From positions 310,001-374,000 of the forward strand of contig CAXUDB010000004.1 in the NCBI GenBank assembly GCA_964249755.1: a DNA stretch of 64,000 nucleotides, given 5' to 3'. This stretch comes from Ilyomonas sp964249755. Its GTDB lineage: Bacteria; Bacteroidota; Bacteroidia; Chitinophagales; Chitinophagaceae. The notes beneath the pieces are model-generated. The model had not been told where the DNA came from and did not search any database. It saw nothing but the letters and a program-made list of their open reading frames with translations. A program made the position numbers and the translations under genes. Of this stretch, positions 1-9,038 are shown in pieces (position 1 is the first letter of the stretch; every line of letters starts with the position of its first letter).

Positions 1-1
1 A

Positions 2-613
2 ACATTAGGCAGCCTGCTGAACAAAGGCGGATGGATTATGTATCCGCTGTACCTGCTGTTTGCGGCTTCTATTTTTGTTTTTTTTGAACGCCTCATTGCC
101 ATTCGCAAAGCCGGTAAAATTGAAGCCAACTTTATGAACATCGTGCGCGATAATATCCTCACCGGAAACCTAAGCGCTGCCCGCAATGTTGCCCGCAATA
201 CTGATAACCCCGTTGCCCGCATGATAGACAAAGGCCTGCAGCGCGTGGGAAAACCTATAGATAACATTGAAAAAAGCATGGAGAATGTAGGCAAACTGGA
301 GATGTATAAAATGGAACGTAATCTTTCTGTTTTGTCACTTATTGCAGGCATTGCACCGATGTTTGGCTTCCTGGGAACGATTGTAGGGATGCTGCAACTG
401 TTCTCAGAAATTGCGAAAGTTGGTGAGTTACAATTGGGTACTATTGCCGGTGGTATTTATACTAAGATGATTACATCTGCCACGGGGCTGATTATCGGTT
501 TGCTGGCTTATGTGGGCTATAATTATCTTACTGCCCAGATAGATAAAACTGCCAATAAAATGGAAGCTGCAAGCGCCGAATTTTTAGACGTGTTACAGGA
601 ACCGACGAAGTAA
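2..613 (+). CDS. exbB: ExbB/TolQ/MotA-family proton channel subunit (5' truncated by window edge)
   Basis: Inner-membrane subunit of an ExbB-ExbD energy-transducing complex that uses the proton gradient to drive TonB-dependent uptake or a Tol-like function. The frame is open to the first base of the window and the codons before the first ATG (position 38) read LLNKGGWI, which is the usual ExbB lead-in to the first membrane helix, so the gene starts upstream. Visible are a first helix (MYPLYLLFAASIFVFF), a cytoplasmic loop, and two C-terminal helices carrying the family pattern APMFGFLGTIVGML and ATGLIIGLLAYVGYN. An exbD gene follows 124 bases later on the same strand, supporting an operon. 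Confidence 0.93.
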   Translation, partial: TLGSLLNKGGWIMYPLYLLFAASIFVFFERLIAIRKAGKIEANFMNIVRDNILTGNLSAARNVARNTDNPVARMIDKGLQRVGKPIDNIEKSMENVGKLEMYKMERNLSVLSLIAGIAPMFGFLGTIVGMLQLFSEIAKVGELQLGTIAGGIYTKMITSATGLIIGLLAYVGYNYLTAQIDKTANKMEAASAEFLDVLQEPTK

Positions 614-736
614 GTTATGTTAATTGTTGATGGTCAATTGTCAATTAAAAACTGGAATTAAATATTTGTCAACTATCGTTTTACATTCATTGTATTTTAG
701 CTATCAACTGCCAACTGTCATCTATCAACTAATTTC

Positions 737-1135
737 ATGAACATCCGCAAACGAAACCGAGCACACGGCGAACTACATGCAGGCACATTGAATGACCTGC
801 TGTTTATCCTGTTGTTTTTCTTTCTGATTGTTTCTACGCTGGCTAATCCGAACGTGGTGAAGGTGAATAATCCGAAAGGAAGCAAAGACACTAAAGCCAA
901 ACAAAACATTGTTATCTCCATCAACAAAGAACAAAAAATATTTCTCGGTCAACGTGCCATTGATATCAGCGATATAGACAGTTTATTGAAAGAAGAAGTT
1001 TCCAGAACCCGCAACACCATTGACACGCCTTCGGTTGTTATTAATGCCGATACATCGGCTTTTTACGGAGAGGTATTTCGCATTATGCAAAGTGCCAAGC
1101 GCGCCGGCGCAAGAGTAGTGGCGAATGTAAAGTAG
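737..1135 (+). CDS. exbD: ExbD/TolR-family biopolymer transport protein
   Basis: Partner of the upstream ExbB. The 132-residue protein has the expected layout: a short cytoplasmic N terminus, one membrane helix (about residues 18-38, LNDLLFILLFFFLIVSTLA, with the family's conserved Asp in the N-D-L position), then a periplasmic domain ending in the typical VVINADTSAFYGEVFRIM segment. The helix Asp is the family's proton-carrying residue. The 124-base gap to exbB is AT-rich with repeated CAACT/TCAATT words and shows no other gene. Confidence 0.93.
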   Translation: MNIRKRNRAHGELHAGTLNDLLFILLFFFLIVSTLANPNVVKVNNPKGSKDTKAKQNIVISINKEQKIFLGQRAIDISDIDSLLKEEVSRTRNTIDTPSVVINADTSAFYGEVFRIMQSAKRAGARVVANVK

Positions 1136-1243
1136 GAAGCCCCAGCCACTAAAGGGAGCTTGAAGCTTTTAATTATGGGTAACTTTCTTCTGTTTCAAAT
1201 TATACTCAAAGTCACATTTACTTACACTGCTCCAAACTCCCCT

Positions 1244-2122
1244 TTACGTATTGGGGGCGTCTTTTCTCTCCGCTTTTATCATCCTGTCTTTACCTTGTAA
1301 ATCTTTTTTTAGTTCGATACCCGTATAACCTTTTGCGGCTAATAACTCTTTTACTTCACCGCCATACGCTTCGTTGATCTCAAAAAATAATTTGCCGTTT
1401 TCTTTGAGATGCTGTAAGCCAAATGTGCTGATGGCATCGTAAAAAAGTAAGGGATTATTATCGGGAACAAACAAGGCAAGATGTGGTTCGAACTTAAGTA
1501 CGTTTTCGCCCATCTCCGAAGCTTCATTTTCTTTGATGTAAGGTGGATTGCTAATGATATAATCAAACAGCGGCAAGGCTTTCCGGGCTTCTTCGTCCAG
1601 TATGTTTATCACTGAAAAATGTAAGTCTGTTTTGTGTTGTACTGCATTCTGCCTGGCTACTTTTAGTGCGTCCTCAGAGATATCCACTACGCATACATCT
1701 GCATCGGGCAGATTTTTTTTAAGTGCTATGCCAATGCATCCACTTCCTGTTCCCACATCCAACATCGAGCATCGTACATCCGGCATTGTACACAGTACAT
1801 CTTCTATTATCCATTCCACCAACTCTTCTGTTTCTGGTCGCGGTATCAGCACGGTTTCATCTACATACAATTTCATTTTAGCGAAGTAAGCTTCCTTCAA
1901 CACGTATTGAACCGGCTTGTGGCTAAGCAACTGAGATGTGATTTGCTGAAAATGGCTTTTCTGTTCCGCAGTAAAACTATCCCCTTTGTGCAAAACGCGC
2001 TCGCTTCCGGTGAAGCCGGTCATATGTTCTATCACCCAGCCAGCAATAGTGCCCGATTCGCGTGGATTGTAAACTGCATGCAGAAGGAGAGATAACTGCT
2101 TGTAAGCTTCGCCTATCGTCAT
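1244..2122 (-). CDS. prmC: Peptide chain release factor N5-glutamine methyltransferase PrmC (HemK)
   Basis: Methylates the glutamine of the GGQ motif in RF1 and RF2, raising termination efficiency. The 292-residue protein has an N-terminal helical domain, the VLIPRPETEELVEW segment, an SAM-binding motif (LDVGTGSGCIGIALKK) and the catalytic NPPY motif (IISNPPYIKE) used for the planar amide nitrogen. Length is normal. It is divergent from ribD, with only 46 bases between the two starts, so the promoters must overlap. Confidence 0.95.
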   Translation of the reverse strand: MTIGEAYKQLSLLLHAVYNPRESGTIAGWVIEHMTGFTGSERVLHKGDSFTAEQKSHFQQITSQLLSHKPVQYVLKEAYFAKMKLYVDETVLIPRPETEELVEWIIEDVLCTMPDVRCSMLDVGTGSGCIGIALKKNLPDADVCVVDISEDALKVARQNAVQHKTDLHFSVINILDEEARKALPLFDYIISNPPYIKENEASEMGENVLKFEPHLALFVPDNNPLLFYDAISTFGLQHLKENGKLFFEINEAYGGEVKELLAAKGYTGIELKKDLQGKDRMIKAERKDAPNT

Positions 2123-2168
2123 GCTGCAATGATAATCATCAATTACATTTGTTCAAACTGTAAGCACA

Positions 2169-3215
2169 TTGCCTTTGCATGAATTGTATATGAAGCGTTG
2201 CCTCGAGCTGGCTCAATTGGGCGCTGGCAATGTTGCTCCTAATCCCATGGTAGGTGCAGTATTGGTGCATGATGACAGGATTATCGGTGAAGGATATCAT
2301 CAGCAATATGGCTTTGCCCATGCAGAGGTGAACTGCATTAACAGCGTAAAAAAAGATGATGAATACTTAATTCAGAAATCCACTTTGTATGTATCGCTTG
2401 AGCCCTGCGCGCATTGGGGCAAAACGCCGCCTTGTGCTGATTTAATCGTACAAAAAAAGATACCGCAGGTAGTAGTAGGCTGCCGCGACCCGTTTGAAAA
2501 AGTAGATGGTAAAGGCATTGAAATATTAAGAGCTGCTGGTATTGATGTCACGTTGAATGTACTGGAAGAAGATTGCAAAAAATTGAACCAACGTTTTTTT
2601 ACATTTCATATAAATCAGCGCCCATATATCATTCTAAAATGGGCGCAGACAGCCGATGGAAAAATAGCCTCATCAACAGGCGAGCGATTGTTAATCAGTA
2701 ATGAACTCACCAACCGGTTAGTGCATCGCTGGCGCAGCGAAGAGGCTTCCATTCTCGTGGGAACCAATACGGCTTTGACAGATGACCCAAGGCTCGACAA
2801 CCGTTTGTGGATGGGTAAATCGCCCGTTAGACTGGTACTGGATAGAACGCTGCAATTGCCGACATCTTTGCACCTTTTTGACAATACAAAAAGGACAATT
2901 GTTTTGAATCATATACGGCAAAGCAAAGAAGAAAATGTTGTGTATTATCGCTTACAGGAAAGAGATAGTATCGCTTCTGCTATCTGCAATGCGTGCTATC
3001 AATTGAATTTGCAAAGCATATTAATAGAAGGCGGCGCCCAATTGTTGAAAGCTTTTATTAATGCCGGCTTGTGGGATGAAGGGCGACTGATAACCAATGA
3101 AGCGCTTTACATCGGCGACGGTTTATCCGCTCCCGCTTTGCAAGAGCATAAATTAATGGGTATAAAACACATCGGCAACGACCGGATTGATTATTTGATT
3201 CATAACAAACCCTGA
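2169..3215 (+). CDS. ribD: Bifunctional diaminohydroxyphosphoribosylaminopyrimidine deaminase / reductase RibD
   Basis: Second and third steps of riboflavin synthesis. The N-terminal deaminase half carries the zinc signature HAEVNCI and PCAHWGKTPPCADLI (HAE...PCxxxxxxPxC type); the C-terminal half is a dihydrofolate-reductase-like domain (ILKWAQTADGKIAS, ILVGTNTALTDDPRL, ILIEGGAQL). I place the start at TTG 2169, because family members have a few residues before the conserved YMKRCLELA; the alternative is ATG 2190, directly at that motif. The stop overlaps the start of the next gene (ATGA), indicating translational coupling. Confidence 0.93.
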   Translation: MPLHELYMKRCLELAQLGAGNVAPNPMVGAVLVHDDRIIGEGYHQQYGFAHAEVNCINSVKKDDEYLIQKSTLYVSLEPCAHWGKTPPCADLIVQKKIPQVVVGCRDPFEKVDGKGIEILRAAGIDVTLNVLEEDCKKLNQRFFTFHINQRPYIILKWAQTADGKIASSTGERLLISNELTNRLVHRWRSEEASILVGTNTALTDDPRLDNRLWMGKSPVRLVLDRTLQLPTSLHLFDNTKRTIVLNHIRQSKEENVVYYRLQERDSIASAICNACYQLNLQSILIEGGAQLLKAFINAGLWDEGRLITNEALYIGDGLSAPALQEHKLMGIKHIGNDRIDYLIHNKP

Positions 3216-3826
3216 TGAAAGAAGATTTCTTTTGCACGATACAGCAGCCAGCGATTGCCGAGCATAAAGATCGCGGCAGCCGCTTTTTGGCGCATGCGTT
3301 TCCTATACTCACCATCAATGAAGCTAAAGAGAAACTACAGCAGGTAAAAAAGGAACATCCGAAAGCAAACCATCACTGCTTTGCCTACCGCATTGGCAGC
3401 GATGGCAACAGCTTTCGCGCCAGCGATGATGGCGAACCGTCGGGCACGGCTGGCAAACCCATTTTGGGGCAGATAGACAGCCGGAAATTGGTTAATGTGA
3501 TGGTGGTTGTAGTGCGTTATTTTGGCGGCACACTGCTCGGCGTTCCGGGCCTGATAACTGCCTATAAAACGGCTGCTTCACTGGCACTACAGATTACGCC
3601 CATTATGAAGAAGCCGGTATTGAATTATTACCGCCTTTCTTTTGACTATACCTTACTGAATGAGGTAATGATAATCGTAAAAAATTTTGATATTGTAGTA
3701 GAACAACAAGAACAAAGTATGTTTTGCACTTTTGCGATAGGTGTTCCTAACGCTTACTTGGAAGAAGCTTTGCAACGGTTTACTGACATCAGAAACTTAG
3801 AGGTAAGCGAAATGAAAAGGGAATAA
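3215..3826 (+). CDS. IMPACT/YigZ-family protein
   Basis: Member of the UPF0029/Impact N-terminal family (E. coli YigZ). The N-terminal domain shows the family core: SRFLAHAFPI, HHCFAYRIG, DDGEPSGTAGKPIL and VVVVRYFGGTLLGVPGLITAY; a DUF1949-like ferredoxin-fold domain follows. The molecular role of bacterial members is not settled, though the eukaryotic relative IMPACT acts on translation control through GCN1. It starts inside the ribD stop codon, so the two genes are co-translated. Confidence 0.9.
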   Translation: MKEDFFCTIQQPAIAEHKDRGSRFLAHAFPILTINEAKEKLQQVKKEHPKANHHCFAYRIGSDGNSFRASDDGEPSGTAGKPILGQIDSRKLVNVMVVVVRYFGGTLLGVPGLITAYKTAASLALQITPIMKKPVLNYYRLSFDYTLLNEVMIIVKNFDIVVEQQEQSMFCTFAIGVPNAYLEEALQRFTDIRNLEVSEMKRE

Positions 3827-3922
3827 ACATTGTATTGATCAGGCAATTGTATATTTCAATTCAAAATACAATGGCATGATATTTAAACCTCATTCTTTTA
3901 CACTTACATAAAAATTACAATT

Positions 3923-4498
3923 ATGAATTTGATTGAAGAAGTACAGAAGGCGTCAGGCCATGTAACTGTACAAAAAATAGATCCCAACACACAGGCGCCG
4001 CAAAACGAAGACACGGCTACTACGTCGTTGCTGGCTCAGGCTGCTGTTCCTGTTATTTTAACCGGTCTATATAAATATACCCGCACAGAAGACAATGCAC
4101 AGAATATATTGAGGGGAAATAATTCTACAAACACTACCTGGACCGACGAAATCTTTGGTAGCCAGAGTGATGATGTGGTAAGTCAGGTTGCTTCGTATGC
4201 ACATGTAACCAACGACAAGGCAGAAGGAGCTATGGATGCCGCCGCACAAGGCGCCATACAGGTAGTGAACAAAGGGTTGGGTGAGAAAGCAACACCTGCG
4301 CAGGTATCTCAGCTTTTTAAAGACAACCGCACCGAAATTTTGAAGTATCTACCTCCAGCTTTGCAACTGGGTTACCTGATTAATGACAACACTATTGACG
4401 ACCGTACCAATAAGATGGAAGGACCGATGTCAGGCATCATGCATACATTCGAAAAGATATTTTCCGATTCTGATGCCAACGATTCATCCAAACAATAA
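3923..4498 (+). CDS. Hypothetical protein, 191 aa, no recognised function
   Basis: No signal peptide. Reads as a soluble, Asn/Thr/Ala-rich helical protein with two weak duplicated stretches (AQAAVPVILTGLYKYTR and a later PPALQLGYLINDNTIDDRTN). The general look is that of DUF937-like proteins, but I cannot assign it firmly. It is followed 9 bases later by a small DUF3185-like membrane protein, and both end at the strong terminator at 4742, so they probably form a two-gene unit. Start ATG 3923 is preceded by an A-rich leader without a clear Shine-Dalgarno, as is common in this phylum. Confidence 0.7.
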   Translation: MNLIEEVQKASGHVTVQKIDPNTQAPQNEDTATTSLLAQAAVPVILTGLYKYTRTEDNAQNILRGNNSTNTTWTDEIFGSQSDDVVSQVASYAHVTNDKAEGAMDAAAQGAIQVVNKGLGEKATPAQVSQLFKDNRTEILKYLPPALQLGYLINDNTIDDRTNKMEGPMSGIMHTFEKIFSDSDANDSSKQ

Positions 4499-4507
4499 AC
4501 GATAGTT

Positions 4508-4720
4508 ATGAAAGTACTTGGTGTTATTTTAATTGTAGCAGGCATCCTGATGTTTGTCTTCCGCAATATTTCGTTTACGCAGGAAAAGAAAGTGGTGGAT
4601 TTAGGCCCGGTGCAGGTAAACCGGAAGGAAGAGAAAACCATTGGCTGGCCTATCTATGCAGGCGCTATCGCAGTTGTAGCTGGCATTGCTCTTATTGCAA
4701 TAGACAGGAAACAAGCCTGA
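4508..4720 (+). CDS. Small DUF3185-like membrane protein
   Basis: 70 residues, two hydrophobic segments (about 3-19 and 48-64) joined by a charged loop containing VVDLGPVQVNRKEEKTIGWP, the pattern of DUF3185 proteins. Function unknown. Directly downstream of the 191-aa gene with a 9-base gap, and upstream of the terminator at 4742-4777. Confidence 0.75.
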   Translation: MKVLGVILIVAGILMFVFRNISFTQEKKVVDLGPVQVNRKEEKTIGWPIYAGAIAVVAGIALIAIDRKQA

Positions 4721-4741
4721 TACAACTTATTTTTATAGGGG

Positions 4742-4784
4742 AAAGTTCTGCATCTTACCAGTAAGATGCAGAACTTTGTTTTTT
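4742..4784 (+). terminator. Strong intrinsic terminator, 17-bp perfect stem
   Basis: Stem 4742-4758 pairs perfectly with 4761-4777 (17 bp), followed by G and six T residues. The T-run ends right against the ATG of the next gene at 4785, so the alkB-like gene either starts from readthrough or has a promoter inside the upstream unit. Confidence 0.9.
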
Positions 4785-5381
4785 ATGATAGATGCGGCTG
4801 TTATAAACCTGTTGCCTTATGATGGCGATGTCAATTATTATGGTGCTGTATTGCCTTTAGATAAAGCTGATGAGTACTTCAAAAATCTGTTGCAAACAAT
4901 TGTATGGAAACACGAAGAGGCGGTTGTATATGGCAGGCGCATCGTTACCAAAAGAATGGTAGCATGGTATGGAGATAAGCCTTTTGCCTATACTTATTCC
5001 GGTGTTACCAAAGAGGCTTTGCCATGGAGTATCGAGCTACAGCAATTAAAACGATTGACGGAAGAGAAAACCAGCGAACCATTCAACTCCTGCTTATTGA
5101 ATTTATATCACAATGGAAGCGAAAGTATGGGGTGGCACAGCGACAATGAAACCACATTACAACCAAAAGCGGCTATCGCATCATTAAGTTTGGGTGCTGA
5201 AAGAAGATTTTCGTTCCGGCATAAGCAAACCAAGGAAGTTGTTTCAGTAAATCTTGCGAACGGCAGCCTGCTGTTAATGAAAGGGGTTACGCAAATGCAT
5301 TGGCACCATAGCCTGCCGAAGGCTTTGCGAATAAAAGAAGCCAGAATTAATCTTACATTCCGGAATATGAAGGAGTCATAA
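4785..5381 (+). CDS. AlkB-like Fe(II)/2-oxoglutarate-dependent dioxygenase
   Basis: Probable alkylated nucleic acid demethylase of the ALKBH2/3-like clade. The iron-binding motif is in WHSDNE (HxD) with the distal His in HWHHSLPKA, and the C-terminal RINLTFR carries the two arginines that bind 2-oxoglutarate. About 199 residues, the family length. Start is set at ATG 4785; the TTG nine bases earlier falls inside the terminator and is unlikely. Confidence 0.9.
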   Translation: MIDAAVINLLPYDGDVNYYGAVLPLDKADEYFKNLLQTIVWKHEEAVVYGRRIVTKRMVAWYGDKPFAYTYSGVTKEALPWSIELQQLKRLTEEKTSEPFNSCLLNLYHNGSESMGWHSDNETTLQPKAAIASLSLGAERRFSFRHKQTKEVVSVNLANGSLLLMKGVTQMHWHHSLPKALRIKEARINLTFRNMKES

Positions 5382-5427
5382 AAAAATATTGAATTTATTT
5401 AATAGTTATTCCCAATACTGCCATATA

Positions 5428-6258
5428 ATGAACAGAAGTATCTTTTTAACCTGCCTTTTCGTAGCAAGCTTTTCTCTTTTTGCCTCTGCTCAAAAGCAAA
5501 GTGCAAAAGCATTTACAGTTGTTGCTTTTTATACCGCGAAGAATGACCTAGCGCATATCTCTTTCGTGCATGAAGCCAACCGGTGGTTTCCTTCCATCGC
5601 AAAGCAATACGGCTTTACTTACGACTCTACCAATAATTGGAACAACCTCAACGATTCATTCCTTTCTCACTATGATGTAGTGCTGTTTTTGGATACCCGA
5701 CCCGATTCATTGCCTCAGAGAACAGCTTTTAAAAATTACATGGAAAAAGGTGGTGCCTGGATGGGTTTTCACTTTGCCGCGTTTGCCTTAACGCCATCCG
5801 ATTATCCGCAGAACTGGGACTGGTATCACAACGACTTCTTAGGCAGCGGTGAATACAAAGGCAATACATGGCATCCTACATCAGCTATACTTCGCGTTGA
5901 AAATAAAGAGCATCCTGCCACCCACCATTTACCTGAAACCTTTACTGCTGCACCTAATGAGTGGTATAGCTGGAACAATGATTTGCGCCTGAATAAAGAC
6001 ATTGCAATTCTATTGTCTATAGATTCTTCCTCATTCCCGCTGGGCAACGGCCCCAAGCCTTACGAGATATGGCATAGTGGTTATTATCCGGTGGTATGGA
6101 CCAACAAAAAATACCGTATGGTTTACTTTAACATGGGTCACAACGATATGGACTATGACGGTGGAACCAATCGGCAGTTGTCATCTACGTTTGGCAGCAA
6201 AGAGCAGAACCGCTTATTGATTAACAGTCTGCTTTGGTTGGGGCGTCATACTAAGTAA
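5428..6258 (+). CDS. Secreted ThuA-like domain protein
   Basis: A signal peptide (MNRSIFLTCLFVASFSLFASAQ) is followed by a ThuA/class I glutamine amidotransferase-like fold: VVAFYTAKNDLAHISFVHEA, DVVLFLDTRPD, GGAWMGFHFAAFA, and the C-terminal RMVYFNMGHNDMDYDGG. Bacteroidota ThuA-like proteins are often linked to carbohydrate use, but no substrate can be read here. The start at 5428 is chosen because it begins the signal peptide; the upstream in-frame codon at 5389 would add 13 residues not typical of an export signal. Confidence 0.87.
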   Translation: MNRSIFLTCLFVASFSLFASAQKQSAKAFTVVAFYTAKNDLAHISFVHEANRWFPSIAKQYGFTYDSTNNWNNLNDSFLSHYDVVLFLDTRPDSLPQRTAFKNYMEKGGAWMGFHFAAFALTPSDYPQNWDWYHNDFLGSGEYKGNTWHPTSAILRVENKEHPATHHLPETFTAAPNEWYSWNNDLRLNKDIAILLSIDSSSFPLGNGPKPYEIWHSGYYPVVWTNKKYRMVYFNMGHNDMDYDGGTNRQLSSTFGSKEQNRLLINSLLWLGRHTK

Positions 6259-6607
6259 TCTGGTGTTTTCCATCCCGCATTTAGACTTTTTTTCCGGCTT
6301 TGGTTTTGTAAAATAGAAAGCAGGTATCTTAATGGCATTGGGATAAAATTTCTTTCTCCTTCATTATGAATGATTTGTTAGTGCAAACAAGCAACGTTAC
6401 TCTTTATTTTCTTGTTGGTACAACGCTTGCCAATGTAGGATGGCTTGGTGATTGTCAACAAAACGATAGCACAGGAAGTAAAGGTCGAATCCTCTATCTT
6501 TGTTTTAGCAACCTGGCAGGCGTAAAAGCCAGCCGATTTGCGACTAACAACACCAGCTGACTTATTACTAAATATTCATTCACTTACTCAATACCAACTT
6601 CTCTATT
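6259..6607. other. Intergenic stretch of about 350 bases without a supported gene
   Basis: Between the ThuA-like gene and apaG. A 64-codon open frame at 6366-6560 has no recognisable domain, signal or ribosome site, so it is not called. No strong hairpin or repeat was seen. Confidence 0.5.
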
Positions 6608-6994
6608 ATGGTATCTAAAATATCAGAAGGCGTACAGATAAGCGTAGAAACTTTTTACCAGGCTGAATATAGCAATCCTGTAAATCATGAGTTTATGTTC
6701 GCTTATCGTATTACCATCAAAAACCACAACCACTTTTCGGTAAAATTGCTGGAACGTAAATGGAATATATTCGACAGCGATGGGCAAACACGTGAAGTAG
6801 AAGGCGAAGGTGTGGTGGGCGTGCAACCAGTGATTGAAGCCGGCAAGCAATTTCAGTATGTAAGCGGCTGCAACCTGCGCACCGAAATGGGGCGTATGAA
6901 AGGGCAATACCGAATGGAGAATTTGAACAGCCGCGCCACTTTCTCCGCCAACATCCCGCCATTCGAAATGATTGTTCCTCTTAAAATGAACTAG
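6608..6994 (+). CDS. apaG: ApaG-domain protein
   Basis: A 128-residue stand-alone ApaG domain (fibronectin-like beta sandwich) with family hallmarks: FMFAYRITIKNHN, VKLLERKWNIFDSDG, VVGVQPVIEAGKQFQYVSGC and FSANIPPFEM. Linked historically to Co2+ resistance and Mg2+ efflux in Salmonella (CorD); its molecular function is unclear. Single gene followed by the terminator at 7065-7105. Confidence 0.93.
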   Translation: MVSKISEGVQISVETFYQAEYSNPVNHEFMFAYRITIKNHNHFSVKLLERKWNIFDSDGQTREVEGEGVVGVQPVIEAGKQFQYVSGCNLRTEMGRMKGQYRMENLNSRATFSANIPPFEMIVPLKMN

Positions 6995-7064
6995 TTCTTT
7001 TTGCAGTTGTGAAATCCTGAATTGACATAGCAAGTTAGGATTCTCATTTTCCTTTCAATCATAC

Positions 7065-7109
7065 AACAAAAGGCTTCAAATGTTTATAATTTGAAGCCTT
7101 TTGTTTTGT
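7065..7109. terminator. Bidirectional intrinsic terminator between apaG and the H1-like gene
   Basis: A 17-bp stem, 7065-7081 with 7089-7105, is flanked by A-rich sequence on the left and T-rich sequence on the right, so it can end both the plus-strand apaG transcript and the minus-strand H1-like transcript. Confidence 0.85.
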
Positions 7110-7212
7110 TGCCCGCCGAATTAAATTTCATCTTCCTGCCTTTCATCTATATAAATAAAAAAGCCATAAACAATCGTCGTTTATGGCTGGTAATCCGTTT
7201 ACAGCAAACTCT

Positions 7213-7731
7213 TTATGATTCTGTTGTATTTGTTGTGTCACCGTTTGTTGCGTCCGATACATTGGTATCTGTCGGTGTTTCCAGCGGAGATTCATCGGTG
7301 TTAGCCGAAGAGGTAGATGGCATGTCCAGATCAGTAGTCGTTGTGTCGGGAGCTGTAGTTGTAGCGGCTTTTTTAGCTGCCTTCTTAGGTGCTGCCGATT
7401 TTTTAGCGGCTGCCTTTTTTGGTGCGGCAGCTTTCTTCGCAACAGCCTTCTTGGGCGCTGCAGCTTTCTTTGCCGTGTTGGCTTTCTTCAGGTTCTTTAC
7501 GGCTACTGCTTTTTTCGCAGCTTTCTTAGGCGCCACTGCTTTTTTGGCTGCCTTCTTTGGGGCTGCAGCCTTCTTGGCCGTTTTTGCTTTTTTGAGATTT
7601 TTCAGCGCAACTGCTTTCTGGGTAGTAGCGCCTTTCTTGGCAGCTGCCTTCTTAGGCGCCGCTGCTTTCTTCGCTGCTTTGGCTTTCTTAAGATTCTTTA
7701 GAGCCACTGCTTTTTTAGTTGATTTTGCCAT
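7213..7731 (-). CDS. Histone H1-like Lys/Ala/Pro-rich protein
   Basis: 172 residues made of low-complexity KKAAAPKKAA repeats. A longer unit, V-A-L/V-K-N-L-K-K-A, occurs at least three times (near residues 8, 40 and 78), so the gene grew by internal duplication. The C terminus is Thr/Asp-rich and acidic. The composition is that of bacterial H1/Hc1-like and HU-tail-like DNA-binding proteins, implying a nucleoid role by analogy with no globular domain to confirm it. Single gene, ending toward the shared terminator at 7065. Confidence 0.8.
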   Translation of the reverse strand: MAKSTKKAVALKNLKKAKAAKKAAAPKKAAAKKGATTQKAVALKNLKKAKTAKKAAAPKKAAKKAVAPKKAAKKAVAVKNLKKANTAKKAAAPKKAVAKKAAAPKKAAAKKSAAPKKAAKKAATTTAPDTTTTDLDMPSTSSANTDESPLETPTDTNVSDATNGDTTNTTES

Positions 7732-7944
7732 GAGATGGGATGTTTAGTAAATAATAATGAAAGTTATAACAATTTATAAATCCAAAAATTATTCCGGTAA
7801 AATTTTTATGAATTTTTCTGTGACTATTATCTGCTTGCGAGGTAAAAGAGAACAGGTTCTTTCGGTTTTATTTTTGTCTTGAATCAACATTCCTCTATCT
7901 GTTTGCTTCTTGTGGCTGACATCTTGCAGTTGCTTATTCTTTTT

Positions 7945-8661
7945 ATGAGGCAAGCTTTTCTCACCGCATACTGGAAAAACCTGATTTTTATTAATTATGA
8001 AGCCGATGCGGCCGTGTTGCTGCCTTATTTGCCCAAAGGAACAGAACCGGATTTTTACAATGGCAAATGCCTGGTAAGTCTTGTTGGTTTCCTGTTTCTA
8101 AGTACCAAAGTGCGCGGCATTGGCTTCCCGTTTCACCGGAACTTTGAAGAATTCAACCTGCGGTTTTATGTGCGCCGCAAAGAGGGAGCTTCTTATAAGC
8201 GGGGTGTTGTTTTTATAAAAGAAATTGTACCACGCAGAATGATTACGTGGGTGGCTGACTGGCTATATGGAGAGCCTTATTATTATCACCGCATGAAGCA
8301 CGAATTAAAAGAAACCGAAAGCGGTCTGCAGGTATCTTATTCTTTTCTGGCAAACAAAAAATGGAATAAGATAGAAGTGATGACAGATAAAAGAAGCCAG
8401 TCTTTGCTGACCGGCACCGAAGAAGAATATATTACTGAACATTACTGGGGCTACACTAAAACGCGCAATGGTAATACTTCGGAATATAACGTGCAGCACC
8501 CGCAATGGAATATTCATCCGGTACAAAACTGCAACGTAAACATAGATACTGCATTTTTGTATGGCAAACAGTGGCATGAATATTTATCCGCTAAGCCTGT
8601 CTCCGCGTTTATGGCAGATGGCTCGCCGGTAACTATTTTTAACCGCAACATTATAAAATGA
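7945..8661 (+). CDS. DUF2071 (YqjF-like) protein
   Basis: About 238 residues. Shows the family core: WKNLIFINYEADAAVLLPYLPKGTEPD, SLVGFLFLSTKVRG, FNLRFYVRRK, GVVFIKEIVPRR and the late ITEHYWGY. Function of the family is unknown. Start is placed at ATG 7945; the longer in-frame start at 7879 (TTG) adds a hydrophobic stretch with no family match. It overlaps the following CoA-binding gene by 4 bases (ATGA). Confidence 0.85.
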   Translation: MRQAFLTAYWKNLIFINYEADAAVLLPYLPKGTEPDFYNGKCLVSLVGFLFLSTKVRGIGFPFHRNFEEFNLRFYVRRKEGASYKRGVVFIKEIVPRRMITWVADWLYGEPYYYHRMKHELKETESGLQVSYSFLANKKWNKIEVMTDKRSQSLLTGTEEEYITEHYWGYTKTRNGNTSEYNVQHPQWNIHPVQNCNVNIDTAFLYGKQWHEYLSAKPVSAFMADGSPVTIFNRNIIK

Positions 8662-9038
8662 AAACGATGGATCATACCATAAAAAAAACAGTAGTGCTTG
8701 GTGCATCAGACAGCCCGATGAGATATAGCTTTCTTGCCGTGCGGAGATTAAAGTCTTACGATCATCCGGTGGTGGCAATTGGTAAGAAGGCAGGAATGAT
8801 AGACGATACCAACATCATTACAGAACATCCGCAACTGAATGATGTGGATACGGTTACGCTCTATCTGAACCCGACGCACCAGAAGCAGTATTACGATTAT
8901 ATCCTGTCACTGCATCCTAAGCGCATCATCTTTAATCCCGGCGCAGAAAATAGCGAACTGGCAAGCCTTGCCAAAGAGAACGGTATACAGCCCATTAATG
9001 CCTGTACACTGGTAATGCTGGGAACCGGGCAATACTGA
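8658..9038 (+). CDS. CoA-binding domain protein (YccU-like)
   Basis: 126-residue Rossmann-type CoA-binding protein: KTVVLGASDSPMRYSFLAVRRL at the nucleotide loop, VTLYLNPTHQKQYYDYI in the middle, and IIFNPGAENSELASLAKENGI before a final NACTLVML. Family members bind CoA; physiological role unclear. Translationally coupled to the DUF2071 gene. Confidence 0.87.
   Translation: MKTMDHTIKKTVVLGASDSPMRYSFLAVRRLKSYDHPVVAIGKKAGMIDDTNIITEHPQLNDVDTVTLYLNPTHQKQYYDYILSLHPKRIIFNPGAENSELASLAKENGIQPINACTLVMLGTGQY

Noticed and set aside
6366..6560. 64-codon frame as a small gene
   Set aside because: No family, signal peptide, coding bias or ribosome site; left as intergenic.
7091..7747. Plus-strand Ala/Phe-rich frame opposite the H1-like gene
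   Set aside because: A shadow of the minus-strand Lys/Ala repeats; composition follows from the complement.
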